Assembly: GCF_030657335.1 (NCBI RefSeq)
Contig: NZ_CP131039.1
Coordinates: forward strand, 496,001 to 560,000
DNA length: 64,000 nt
Source of the DNA: Croceibacterium aestuarii
GTDB taxonomy: Bacteria > Pseudomonadota > Alphaproteobacteria > Sphingomonadales > Sphingomonadaceae
Direction: 5' to 3'
Both the position numbers and the translations under genes were made by a program. A model generated the notes under the pieces. It searched no databases and was not told the DNA's origin. It worked only from the letters and a program-made list of their open reading frames with translations. Position 1 is the first letter of the stretch. Each line of letters opens with the position of its first letter. Shown here in pieces: positions 55,132 through 62,945 of the stretch.

Positions 55132-55255
55132 GCGCGGACTAACGCCGAAACATCCTGAAATGCCGAGCCCATTGTCTTAGCGCGATAATCTGTCTCCGCT
55201 TGCGTCATAATGTTTCCCCGTGTATTCGACACACATTCGACACGGGACAAACGGC

Positions 55256-56362
55256 ATGGCGGACCTAAGCAAGGTTGGCGAGCGATCGAAGCTGAAGTCC
55301 AACCCTGGCAAGCAGCCTCACTGGCAGCGACTCAGGCGCGGGTGTTTTGTCGGTTATCGCCCCGCGGCCGATGGCGGCCCGGGAACGTGGATCGCGCGCG
55401 CCTATGACGACGTGGCGACCAAGTACCGGGTGAAGTCGCTCGGCGACTTTGGCGACCTTCCCGGAAGCGACCGCTTCGCCGCCGCTAAAGGCGAGGCCGA
55501 GGGGTTTGCGGTCGAGGTCGAGACGGGCGGGCTGCGCGATGCGAAGCTTGAAACCGTCGCCGACGCCTGCCGCGCCTACAGCGCCAAGGGAAACGACAAG
55601 GCCACGCTCGAGCGATTGGTTTATGGCGACCCAATTGCGGCCGTGAAGCTCGACAGGCTGCGCCGGCATCATCTCGAGGCTTGGCGCGGACGGCTCACCG
55701 GGAAGCCCTCCACGATTAATCGGGCCATGGTGCCGCTCCGGGCCGCGCTCAAGCGCGTCAAGGTCGACGGTCCCCCGGGAACCGATGCAGCGTGGCAGGA
55801 AGCGTTGCGGCCCGCCTCCGGGGCTGATGGCAGGCGGGCGCTCTATCTGGACCGCGCCGAGCGCCAGCGGCTCCTGCAGGCCATGGAGCCTGCCGCACAG
55901 GCGTTCTTTCGCGCCATGCTGATGCTGCCCTTGCGTCCCGGCGCCTTGGCGGGCTTGAAGGTGGCGGATTTCGACAAACGCACCGGCACATTGTCGATCG
56001 GCACCGATAAGAGCGGGCGACCTCGCCAGTTGTCGCTGCCCGACAACATCACCGCGTTCTTGACGAAGCAAGGCAAGGGAAAGCTACCGGGCGCGTGGTT
56101 GTTCACGACCGCGGACGGGCGGCAATGGAACCGCGATAGTTGGCAGGATCCGATACGCGCCGCGCGCGAGGCCGCCAGACTGCCTTCCGGTACCACGGCA
56201 TACGTCCTGCGGCATTGTGTACTGACCGACCTTGTCGTTGCCGGCGTGCCGCTACTGACCGTGGCGCAGCTGGCCGACACGTCGGTTGCGATGATCGAAC
56301 GGCACTACGGCCATTTGACCGCAACCGCGGCGAAAGACGCGCTGGCGAGGCTGGCGCTGTGA
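55256..56362 (+). CDS. int: phage tyrosine integrase
   Basis: A protein of 368 residues, the prophage integrase. The catalytic domain holds Arg in LMLPLRPGALAGLKVADF, Lys in IGTDKSGRPRQLSLP, the His/Arg region TTAYVLRHCVLTDLVV, and the nucleophile Tyr in MIERHYGHLTA. ATG 55256 is preceded by ACGGGACAAACGG; a GTG at 55220 is an alternative. It starts about 125 bases from the tRNA-Thr fragment, as expected for an element that inserts into that tRNA. It is unrelated in sequence type to the island integrase at 36666. Confidence 0.9.
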   Translation: MADLSKVGERSKLKSNPGKQPHWQRLRRGCFVGYRPAADGGPGTWIARAYDDVATKYRVKSLGDFGDLPGSDRFAAAKGEAEGFAVEVETGGLRDAKLETVADACRAYSAKGNDKATLERLVYGDPIAAVKLDRLRRHHLEAWRGRLTGKPSTINRAMVPLRAALKRVKVDGPPGTDAAWQEALRPASGADGRRALYLDRAERQRLLQAMEPAAQAFFRAMLMLPLRPGALAGLKVADFDKRTGTLSIGTDKSGRPRQLSLPDNITAFLTKQGKGKLPGAWLFTTADGRQWNRDSWQDPIRAAREAARLPSGTTAYVLRHCVLTDLVVAGVPLLTVAQLADTSVAMIERHYGHLTATAAKDALARLAL

Positions 56363-56470
56363 AGGAGACGAAGGAATCTCCCGGGTGACCGGGCGATAGA
56401 GCGGCCGAACGGGAGCGTAGGAGCGCCCCCGCCGGCCTGACCACCAACCGACTACGAAGGAGTCGAGAAG

Positions 56471-56806
56471 ATGGCTACCCAAGCCCATAGCCCTAGCGGG
56501 CTCAACAATGCATCCCCGATCGTGGAGCTGCCGCGGACGCTCGCCTACATCATGGGCGCCCCGGCCGCTCCGCGCAGTGCAGTGGAAGCGTTGCTCCAGC
56601 GAGCGATCGACGAGCTCGACGAGATCGACGGCGACACCGACATGGAAGACGACGACCCCGCGGGCCAGTGCGACGAAGACGGCATAAACACCGCACTCGG
56701 ATCGCTTTACTACTACGGCTTGGCGGGGCCGGGGTGTCCGATCGCCGATCCCGACGAGGGAGTGGAGGACAAGCCGCACGACCCAGAAGGCGACGTCGGC
56801 ATTTGA
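56471..56806 (+). CDS. acidic hypothetical phage protein
   Basis: A protein of 111 residues with a strong ribosome site (AGGAGTCGAGAAG) before ATG 56471. The central and C-terminal parts are very acidic (DELDEIDGDTDMEDDD) and end in GPGCPIADPDEG with PHDPEGDVG, a pattern I have seen in uncharacterised alphaproteobacterial phage and chromosomal proteins. No function is assignable. It lies between the integrase and the palindrome array. Confidence 0.6.
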   Translation: MATQAHSPSGLNNASPIVELPRTLAYIMGAPAAPRSAVEALLQRAIDELDEIDGDTDMEDDDPAGQCDEDGINTALGSLYYYGLAGPGCPIADPDEGVEDKPHDPEGDVGI

Positions 56807-56815
56807 GCCCACAAG

Positions 56816-57000
56816 GTCGCGACGTCGCGACGTTTGCACTGACCGTTGGCGGGAGGCCTGAAACCTCCCGTTGACGGGAGGTTCTGCCGAAACCTCGCGT
56901 CAACACGAGGCTCCAGGCGCTCGGAACTTGCTGTTGACGGCAAGTTCCTCCCGAAATGTCACGTCAACGTGACGTTCTGGGGCTTCGCGACGTCGCGAAG
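56816..57000. repeat. array of variable-arm palindromes
   Basis: Four 26-base palindromes start at 56860, 56889, 56923 and 56953. Each has the plan GAAAC, five variable bases, GTTGAC or GTCAAC, the complement of the variable bases, then GTTCY. The arm pairs are CTCCC/GGGAG, CTCGC/ACGAG, TTGCT/GGCAA and GTCAC/GTGAC, so arms change together while ends and core stay constant. Two further palindromes flank the set, GTCGCGACGTCGCGAC (56816-56831) and CTTCGCGACGTCGCGAAG (56983-57000), and share TCGCGACGTCGCGA. No convincing gene lies here. Function unknown; it could be a binding array or centromere-like site. Confidence 0.8.
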
Positions 57001-57071
57001 TTCGAGCGTCCGTAGTGCAGCCTCGAATCGCCCGATAACTGGTGTGCCGCCCTGAACAAAGGAGCGGCACA

Positions 57072-57293
57072 ATGGAACACCCCAGTACTCCCAAATTGGC
57101 TTACAGCATCGAAGAAGCGATGGCGGCAACGACGCTATCGCGGCCCACTCTCTGGCGCCTGGCACGTGAGGGAAAACTCGAGACCCGCAAAATCGGCGGG
57201 CGCGTACTCGTGCCGGCTGAATCGTTGCGCAAGTTGATCGAGGGCGACAAGCTCACCGAGGGCGACAAGCTCACCGGGTTCGACGTCCTATGA
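57072..57293 (+). CDS. small helix-turn-helix (excisionase-like) phage protein
   Basis: A protein of 73 residues with a MerR/excisionase-type helix-turn-helix: YSIEEAMAATTLSRPTLWRLAREGKL, then TRKIGGRVLVPAESLRKLI. ATG 57072 follows AAAGGAGCGGC. The C terminus carries an exact 18-base direct duplication encoding EGDKLT twice. It is encoded directly after the palindrome array and is a plausible protein to bind it, or the phage excisionase. The neighbour ORF overlaps its stop by four bases. Confidence 0.8.
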   Translation: MEHPSTPKLAYSIEEAMAATTLSRPTLWRLAREGKLETRKIGGRVLVPAESLRKLIEGDKLTEGDKLTGFDVL

Positions 57294-57484
57294 ACGCAGC
57301 GAAAAGCCCTCGCGCCGGGCAAGAGCGCGAGGGCTGGAATGTCCATTGCGGCGGACGTTTCGGCCCTAACAGAACCCGTCCCATTCTCCAAGCGAATGCC
57401 TCGATGGCAATGCGTCTGAGGGCGCTGCTGTGGCGACCGCGGTGGCAGCTCGGCAAGCGTCGCGCAGGCAGGGGCCGGTCATGA
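57290..57484 (+). CDS. doubtful small phage ORF
   Basis: A possible protein of 64 residues, Arg-rich, coupled by ATGA to the preceding gene and overlapping the next by four bases. Its first codons contain a strong 11-base-pair hairpin (57305-57335) that may instead be a terminator, and the composition is unlike a folded protein. No family recognised. Confidence 0.35.
   Translation: MNAAKSPRAGQEREGWNVHCGGRFGPNRTRPILQANASMAMRLRALLWRPRWQLGKRRAGRGRS
57305..57335. terminator. strong hairpin after the HTH gene
   Basis: AGCCCTCGCGC and GCGCGAGGGCT form a perfect 11-base-pair stem with a nine-base loop. It starts twelve bases after the stop of the helix-turn-helix gene. On the minus strand it is followed by TTTTC, so it looks most like a minus-strand intrinsic terminator; on the plus strand there is no T-run. 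Confidence 0.4.
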
Positions 57485-57678
57485 GCGCACAGTATCTCCG
57501 CGGCCAACACGCCGAGCTCGGCGACCTGTTCGCGGCTTGGGAACCTTGCTCGCATCACGTCGAGCCCGGCGTCCGAAACTCGCGCTTTGCTGCCCGCTTG
57601 GCGCCGTTCCGGACGCGAGAGGAAGCCGAGCAAGCACTGATCGCCGAGGGCGCGGTGATCGAGGCCAGCGATGGCTGA
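57481..57678 (+). CDS. small hypothetical phage protein
   Basis: A protein of 65 residues (GQHAELGDLFAAWEP, then FRTREEAEQALIAEGAV). The latter part looks like a short helical domain. The start ATG 57481 overlaps the preceding frame, and its end overlaps the replication gene by eight bases, which supports translation in a chain of phage early genes. No family recognised. Confidence 0.5.
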   Translation: MSAQYLRGQHAELGDLFAAWEPCSHHVEPGVRNSRFAARLAPFRTREEAEQALIAEGAVIEASDG

Positions 57679-58423
57679 CGAGCGTGAATTCACCACGCTC
57701 CCGCGGCGCGCGCTTGGCGATCGGCGGCTGTCCGGTATGGACCTGCGGGTACTCGGCGCGATCAGTCTGCACGACGGCCTGAGCTTGGCGAAGGGCAAGG
57801 GCCAGGGTTGTTATGCTGGTGACCGCAAGCTGGCGCAGACAGCGAACACCGATCGCAAGAACGTGAAGCGGTCGACTGCTCGGCTGATTGAGTACGGTTA
57901 TCTCACCCGCGACACTGACACACTCAACCGCCGCGGCTTTGTCGTGCGGGTGATCCCGGACAGCATGGCGACGGATACCATAGGGGGTCAACTCGCCCCC
58001 TCCCAACAGGGGGTCAACTCGCCCCCTATAGGGGGTCAACTCGCCCCCTCTATAGGGGGTCAACTCGCCCCCCGAATAGATAAAGGAATAGAGCCTGAAG
58101 AGAACCACAGAATAGATTCAGCTAAGCTGCACAGCGCGCAAAGCGCGCCGTGCGAGCAGGTTCAAGAAGAGCTTGGCAGGGGGGACAGGGTTTCGATCCT
58201 GGCGCTCCTGCCGAAGCGCTTCAACGACTTCGCCACCGAAACACAACTGGTCATGTTCGAGAGGGCGTTCACGAAGATCGACCGGAACGCGGACGCCATC
58301 ACATCGGAAGAGCGGAAGAAGCTTGAAGGCTGGCTTTTCGCCGCCGCCGATGCCTTCGCTGGCGAACAGCTTGGCTATCAGGCTCAGCGCCTCCTTGAGG
58401 AGTTTGCGCCTAATGCGGGCTAG
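57671..58423 (+). CDS. lambda-O-like phage replication initiator
   Basis: A protein of 250 residues with three parts. Residues about 10-100 form a winged-helix DNA-binding domain (SGMDLRVLGAISLHDG, CYAGDRKLAQTANTDRKNVKRSTARLIEYGYL). Residues about 103-134 are repetitive (GGQLAPS units), because the DNA beneath consists of four origin-like repeats. Residues about 170-250 form a helical C-terminal domain. Lambda O has the same plan: N-terminal iteron binding, a linker encoded by the origin iterons, and a C-terminal domain that recruits helicase or its loader. No helicase or P-like gene follows directly, so the partner is unknown. Confidence 0.7.
   Translation: MADEREFTTLPRRALGDRRLSGMDLRVLGAISLHDGLSLAKGKGQGCYAGDRKLAQTANTDRKNVKRSTARLIEYGYLTRDTDTLNRRGFVVRVIPDSMATDTIGGQLAPSQQGVNSPPIGGQLAPSIGGQLAPRIDKGIEPEENHRIDSAKLHSAQSAPCEQVQEELGRGDRVSILALLPKRFNDFATETQLVMFERAFTKIDRNADAITSEERKKLEGWLFAAADAFAGEQLGYQAQRLLEEFAPNAG
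57983..58072. repeat. four iterons inside the replication gene, candidate phage origin
   Basis: GGGGGTCAACTCGCCCCC occurs four times exactly, at 57983-58000, 58009-58026, 58031-58048 and 58055-58072 (start spacing 26, 22 and 24). Each is a hyphenated palindrome with five-base GGGGG/CCCCC arms. The bases just downstream (58073-58130) are rich in A and T, a possible unwinding region. The layout mirrors the lambda origin, where four iterons with dyad symmetry lie in gene O beside an AT-rich tract. Confidence 0.75.
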
Positions 58424-58472
58424 CCTTGCCGTCCGTAGAGCCTCGCGTTGGGTTGGCGCGATAGTGCCCGCC

Positions 58473-58784
58473 ATGAACGTAATCGCAGCATCCTCTTCGT
58501 TCGATTTGCGCCGGGACGCGTTCACCCGGCGTGACAGTGCGCCCGGCTGGCGAGTTGCACCATCGGCCGGGCGCACACCCCTTCCTCTCCTGCCGGCTCG
58601 CGCGGGTCGGTATGGACGTGCACCCAGCCCGCCGCGCGATCTTCGTTTTGCGAAGAACATCAGCGCTGGGTGCACACCTTTCAATCTGGTCCCAATGCCG
58701 GGCGATGCCCAACGGGGAGGGTTCGCGGAGCGGGCTGTTCCTTTCTCTCTCCCGAAAAATCCCGGGAATGGCGGCGATGACTGA
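58473..58784 (+). CDS. possible small ORF before the terminase
   Basis: An open frame of 103 codons from ATG 58473 that ends overlapping the start of the terminase gene. Its C-terminal part (FAERAVPFSLPKNPGNGG) could be real protein, and a terminase small subunit would be expected here, but I see no helix-turn-helix or family motif. The stretch 58424-58767 otherwise holds nothing I can support, and the terminase frame also stays open through it. Confidence 0.3.
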   Translation: MNVIAASSSFDLRRDAFTRRDSAPGWRVAPSAGRTPLPLLPARAGRYGRAPSPPRDLRFAKNISAGCTPFNLVPMPGDAQRGGFAERAVPFSLPKNPGNGGDD

Positions 58785-60288
58785 GGCGGCAATCCGCTTC
58801 CTGCAGACGCTGAAGATCCCTGAGGGACCGAAAGCCGGACAGAAACTCAAGCTGGCGGAGTTCCAGAAGAAGTTCGTTCGCGGCGCGCTGGACCCGGAAA
58901 ACATGGTGGCGGTGCTTTCGATCGGCCGCGGCAACGCGAAGACCGCGCTGGCCGCCGGCATCGCGCTCGGCAGCGTCATGGGCGTGTGGGATAAGCAGCC
59001 CAAGCGGGAAATCCTCATGGCAGCCCGCAATCGCGACCAGGCCAAGATCGCATTCAACTTCCTGGTCGGTTTCGTGGACAGCCTGCCGAAAGCGAAGCGC
59101 GAGAAGTTCCAGGTTCGGCGCGGCTCCCGGTTGGAGGTCGAGTTCATGGGCAACGGCGGCGGGCTCGCTCGCTGCATCGCGGCCGATGGCCGATCGATCC
59201 TGGGCGGTGCCCCTACGCTGGCGATCCTCGACGAACGCGCGGCATGGGAGCGCGAGAAAGGCGACACGCTCGAAAATGCGATCCTGTCGGGCCTGGGCAA
59301 GCGCGGCGGCAGGGCGCTTATCATCTCGACGTCGGCGCCGAACGACACGAACACCTTTTCCAAGTGGCTCGATGAACCCCCGCCCGGAACCTACGTCCAG
59401 GAGCACCGGCCGCCGTTCGGACTGCCGGCCGACGATCTGGAAAGCCTGCTGATCGCCAACCCCGGCGCGGTGGAAGGCATCGGCGCGAGCCCGGAATGGC
59501 TGCAGGCGCAGGCCCGGCGCGCAATCGCCCGCGGCGGCTCCGCGCTGTCCAGCTTCCGCAACCTGAACCGCAACGAGCGAGTCTCAACCGAGGATCGATC
59601 GGTCCTGGTCACCGTCGACGAATGGCTTGCGGCCGAGGTCGCGCCTGACGAGCTGCCGGCGCGCGAAGGTGAATGCGTGCTGGGCGTCGATCTGGGCGGC
59701 TCGCGGTCCATGTCCGCGGCCGCGTTCTACTGGCCGAAGACGGGGAGGCTCGAGGCCGTCGGCACCTTCCCCGGCAATCCGACGCTAGCCGATCGCGGCG
59801 CGGCCGATGGCGTGGCGGGCCGCTACGTCGAGATGAAGGAACGGGGCGAGTTGTCCACGCTGGGAGAGAACACGGTGCCGCCGGGGCCGTGGCTCGCCGA
59901 GATTGTCAGGTTGCTCGACGGCGCGCCTGTTGCCTGCATCGTGGGCGACCGATTCCGGCACGCGGAGTTCGCTGAGGCGATCAACCAGGCGCGCTTGCGC
60001 GCGCCGTTCATCTGGCGCGGGTTCGGCTGGAAAGACGGCAGCGAGGATATTGAGCGGTTCCGCCGGGCGCTATTCGATGGGCAGGTCAAGACCCGGCCCT
60101 CGCTGTTGCTGCGCTCCGCGTTCGCGGACGCGATCACACTGATTGACCCGGCCGGGAATGCGAAGCTCGCCAAGGGCCGCTCGCTGGGCAGGATCGACGC
60201 CGCGGCGGCCTCAGTGCTCGCAGTGGCGCAAGGCGCCCGGATGCTGGCGCGCCCGGCGCAGAAACCGGCGAGGACGCTATGGGCCTGA
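58768..60288 (+). CDS. phage terminase large subunit
   Basis: A packaging motor of about 506 residues. The ATPase domain shows a deviant Walker A loop (VLSIGRGNAKTALAAG) and Walker B (LAILDERAAWE). The C-terminal RNase H-like nuclease has Asp residues in VLGVDLGGSRSMSAAAF, IVGDRFRHAEF and GRIDAAAASVLA. It cuts and translocates phage DNA into proheads. The start is uncertain: ATG 58768 or 58777, while the frame continues open upstream to 58531. It overlaps the HNH gene by ten bases. Confidence 0.9.
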   Translation: MAAMTEAAIRFLQTLKIPEGPKAGQKLKLAEFQKKFVRGALDPENMVAVLSIGRGNAKTALAAGIALGSVMGVWDKQPKREILMAARNRDQAKIAFNFLVGFVDSLPKAKREKFQVRRGSRLEVEFMGNGGGLARCIAADGRSILGGAPTLAILDERAAWEREKGDTLENAILSGLGKRGGRALIISTSAPNDTNTFSKWLDEPPPGTYVQEHRPPFGLPADDLESLLIANPGAVEGIGASPEWLQAQARRAIARGGSALSSFRNLNRNERVSTEDRSVLVTVDEWLAAEVAPDELPAREGECVLGVDLGGSRSMSAAAFYWPKTGRLEAVGTFPGNPTLADRGAADGVAGRYVEMKERGELSTLGENTVPPGPWLAEIVRLLDGAPVACIVGDRFRHAEFAEAINQARLRAPFIWRGFGWKDGSEDIERFRRALFDGQVKTRPSLLLRSAFADAITLIDPAGNAKLAKGRSLGRIDAAAASVLAVAQGARMLARPAQKPARTLWA

Positions 60289-60590
60289 GGTTCGAACGCT
60301 TCGGCCGCTGGGTCTATCGCGACAAGCGATGGCCGGCACTGCGCCTCGCTGCGAAGCGGCGCGACGGCTGGGCCTGTGTCCAGTGCGGAGCGCGCGGGCG
60401 GCTCGAGGTCGATCATCGGGAGCCGGTGCGCTCCGCACCGGAACGCGCGTTCGACTTGTCGAACCTGCAATGCCTCTGCCCTCGCTGCCACACCCTGAAA
60501 ACCCGGCGCGAGGTCGGAACCCCTGAACTCTCACCCGAACGTCAAAAGTGGCGCGACCTGGTTGCGCCGGAAAGGAACTGCCATGCTTGA
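60279..60590 (+). CDS. phage HNH endonuclease
   Basis: A protein of 103 residues with a zinc-stabilised HNH fold: CVQCGARGRLEVDHREPV, then DLSNLQCLCPRCHTLKTRRE. The CxxC pairs and the DH of the catalytic motif are present. Small HNH proteins next to terminase assist cos-site cleavage in HK97-like phages. It overlaps both the terminase and the capsid genes, so it belongs to the packaging module. Confidence 0.9.
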   Translation: MGLRFERFGRWVYRDKRWPALRLAAKRRDGWACVQCGARGRLEVDHREPVRSAPERAFDLSNLQCLCPRCHTLKTRREVGTPELSPERQKWRDLVAPERNCHA

Positions 60591-61821
60591 AAGTGTAAAG
60601 ATCGCCCGGCGCCAGTCGGAAATTCGCAGCTCCCTGTCGGAGCTGGTCGGCAAGGAAAGCCCGACCGAAGACGAAACCCGTTCGATGGAAACGCTCGACG
60701 CCGAGTACCGCGCGAATGAGACGCGCTACCGCGCCGCGCTGATCGCCGAGGACAGCGAGCGCCGGGAGGCCGGCGAAGAGCTCGAGACGCGCGATGACAA
60801 GGAATACGCAGAGCTGCTGCAGCGGTTCGAATTGCGCCAGGTGGCGCTAGCGATAGACGAAGGGCGCAAGCTCGACGGCGCGACGGCCGAAATCGTCGAG
60901 GAAATGCGCTCTAAGGGCGGATACCAGGGCATTCCGGTGCCATATGCCGCGCTCGAAACCCGCGCCGGGGAGACGGTTGCGGCCGACCAAATCAACCAGA
61001 AGACGATCCGCCCGATCATCGATCGCATTTTCCCGGGCAGCGTTGCCGAAAAGATCGGCGTGGAGCGCATCAACATCGCGTCGGGCGAACTGGCCTTCCC
61101 GGTTGCCACCGCGGGCGCCGTGTTCGGATGGCAGACGACCGAGCTTGGTAACGTGGGCGCTGCGTCGGAGTACCAGACCAGCGAGCGCAGCCTGAGCCCC
61201 GATCAAACCGGCGGTGCGCAGATGATTATCTCGCGCAAGGCGCTCAAGCAGGCAGGCGAAGGCCTCGAGGCGGCCATTCGGCGCGATCTGAACGCCGCGA
61301 TCGGGACCGAGCTTGACCGCGTAGTGGTGAACGGCTCTGGCGCCTCTGGCGAGCCGCTGGGCATGATCCCCGGCGCTGCCACCTATGGCATTGCGAGCAC
61401 GGCCGTGGATGCCGAAGCGACCTGGGCAGCGTTCCGCGCCGCCGTCGTCGCCTTCATGGAGGCGAACGCGATCACGTCGGCAAGCCAGGTCAACCTCGCG
61501 TTCGATCCGACGATCTGGGCCGAGCTCGACGCGGCCTACATCGGCTCGACTGCGGTGACCGAATGGGACCGGCTTACGAAGCACGTCGGCACGCCTGCCA
61601 TTTCCAACGTCATCCCCGACGAAACCGCGATCATGACGGCCAACGTCCAGGGTATCGCGCCGGGCTATCTGGGCCTCTATGGCGGCGTCGACCTGATCCG
61701 CGACCCGTACACGAAGGCGGCCAGCGGCTCGCTTGTGCTCACCGGCCTGGTGACTGCCGACTTCACGGTGCCGAGGGGGCTGCAGGCGCGTATCCTTACC
61801 GGCATTGGCCCGGTGGCCTAA
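60583..61821 (+). CDS. HK97-fold major capsid protein
   Basis: A protein of 412 residues. The first about 110 form a coiled-coil delta domain that acts as scaffold (RRQSEIRSSLSELVGKES, RREAGEELETRDDKEYAELL) and is normally removed by the protease. The HK97 fold follows (FPVATAGAVFGWQTTE, MIISRKALKQAGEGLEAAIRRDL, GTPAISNVIPD, GGVDLIRDPYT). ATG 60583 has GGAAAGGAAC upstream. The stop overlaps the protease start by one base. Confidence 0.92.
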   Translation: MLESVKIARRQSEIRSSLSELVGKESPTEDETRSMETLDAEYRANETRYRAALIAEDSERREAGEELETRDDKEYAELLQRFELRQVALAIDEGRKLDGATAEIVEEMRSKGGYQGIPVPYAALETRAGETVAADQINQKTIRPIIDRIFPGSVAEKIGVERINIASGELAFPVATAGAVFGWQTTELGNVGAASEYQTSERSLSPDQTGGAQMIISRKALKQAGEGLEAAIRRDLNAAIGTELDRVVVNGSGASGEPLGMIPGAATYGIASTAVDAEATWAAFRAAVVAFMEANAITSASQVNLAFDPTIWAELDAAYIGSTAVTEWDRLTKHVGTPAISNVIPDETAIMTANVQGIAPGYLGLYGGVDLIRDPYTKAASGSLVLTGLVTADFTVPRGLQARILTGIGPVA

Positions 61822-62432
61822 TGGAAGCGCCGGTCTTCGATGCCGGATTGGAACTGAGAGCCGTTGGGGATGGCACCCGGCGGCTCTCAGGCCGTTTCCC
61901 GTACAAGAAGCGCGCCGTCATCGATTCGGGCGGCAACGGGCGCCGGCCGAAGAAAGAGCAGTTCGCGTCGAAGGCTTTCTCCTTCGCAGTGGAAGACGAG
62001 ACGCGGGACATTCACCTGCTGATCGGCCATTCGTTCGATCGGCCGCTCGCCAGTCGGAAGGCTGGCACGCTGGCTTTGCGCGATGGCGATGACGCGCTCG
62101 CGTTCGAGGCCGTGCTGACACAGGACATTCAGCGCACGAGCTGGGCCCAGGACTTCATGGCTGCCTACGCTGCCGGCCTGATCGGCGGTATCTCGCCCGG
62201 CTTTCGCGTGGCGCCGCCCGAGGCCGTGACGAAGCCCGAGGAAACGACCGACGAACCCCCGGCCAAGGGCAACGCGCTCATTCGCACGATCTTTGCTGCC
62301 GTTCTGTTCGAACTGAGTATGGTGACCCGCCCGGCGTACCTTGAAACCGAGGCCGATCTGCGCGCCTTCAACCCGACGGCCGAACAGGGCGCGGCGCGGC
62401 ATTTCCAGGCGATGGCGAGGTGGCGCGCATGA
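61821..62432 (+). CDS. HK97-family prohead protease
   Basis: A serine protease of 203 residues. Candidate catalytic residues are His in LIGHSFDRPLASRK and Ser in FELSMVTRPAYLETEAD. The segments GRFPYKKRAVID and GGISPGFRV are typical. It cleaves the capsid delta domain during maturation. Unusually it follows the capsid gene instead of preceding it. It shares one base with the capsid stop and overlaps the next gene by four bases. Confidence 0.9.
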   Translation: MEAPVFDAGLELRAVGDGTRRLSGRFPYKKRAVIDSGGNGRRPKKEQFASKAFSFAVEDETRDIHLLIGHSFDRPLASRKAGTLALRDGDDALAFEAVLTQDIQRTSWAQDFMAAYAAGLIGGISPGFRVAPPEAVTKPEETTDEPPAKGNALIRTIFAAVLFELSMVTRPAYLETEADLRAFNPTAEQGAARHFQAMARWRA

Positions 62433-62944
62433 GCCTGACCCTGAAGCAAACCGAGGTCGCGCCCGATGAATGGCCTGCCGTCGAAGGCGTCACCGGCGAT
62501 GCGCTGGCGATCGCGTGGCAGCGCGTCGAGCACTACATCGCGTACCGCTTCGCCGAGCGCGAGGTTGTCTGGCGCGTGGATAGTGACGGCTGCGAATGGC
62601 GCGCGCCGCTCGCGCCGATCGTCTCGCTTACGGCCCAGGAAGGCGAGGAAGCCGCCGCCGCGCCTGAGGCGGGCGCTATGGGCGGCTGGGTGCTCCCTTG
62701 CGGCCAAGTGACCGTGACAGCCCAGGTTGGCGCAGGGCCGGTGCCTGAGGCCGTTGCCGAGGCAGTGCGGCGCTACGCCGCGTTCGTCGCCAAGCTCGAC
62801 GAAACGGGAGCCCCACCGCCGGGCGTCACCCGGATCGCCAGCGGCGACATTTCGCTATCGTTCCGGCTCGAGGATCGCGCGCTCGGCATGGCGATGGTCA
62901 ACAGCGGCGCGGCGGACCTGCTGCGCCCCTACCGGAGGGCCTGA
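62429..62944 (+). CDS. phage head-tail connector-like protein
   Basis: A protein of 171 residues. The helix WQRVEHYIAYRFAEREVVWRV near the N terminus and the later PVPEAVAEAVRRYAAFVAKL pattern recall gp6-like head-tail connectors, but the match is loose. It lies between protease and portal, where a connector is plausible. ATG 62429 overlaps the protease stop (ATGA). Otherwise uncharacterised. Confidence 0.5.
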   Translation: MSLTLKQTEVAPDEWPAVEGVTGDALAIAWQRVEHYIAYRFAEREVVWRVDSDGCEWRAPLAPIVSLTAQEGEEAAAAPEAGAMGGWVLPCGQVTVTAQVGAGPVPEAVAEAVRRYAAFVAKLDETGAPPPGVTRIASGDISLSFRLEDRALGMAMVNSGAADLLRPYRRA

Positions 62945-62945
62945 C

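Noticed and set aside
56860-56978. A CRISPR array
   Set aside because: The repeats differ in their arms and the spaces between them are only 3-8 bases, unlike CRISPR spacers; no cas genes are near.
56846-57055. Short protein frames reading through the palindrome array on either strand
   Set aside because: The array is open in several frames because it is palindromic and GC-rich; no ribosome site and no protein-like composition.
57983-58072. Simple tandem-repeat expansion in a coding gene
   Set aside because: The copies are unevenly spaced (22-26 bases), exact, individually palindromic and placed where lambda O carries its origin, so an origin is the better reading.
58118-58792. A 224-codon minus-strand gene in the prophage
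   Set aside because: It opposes the replication gene and terminase start, has no ribosome site, and its composition is a shadow of the plus strand.
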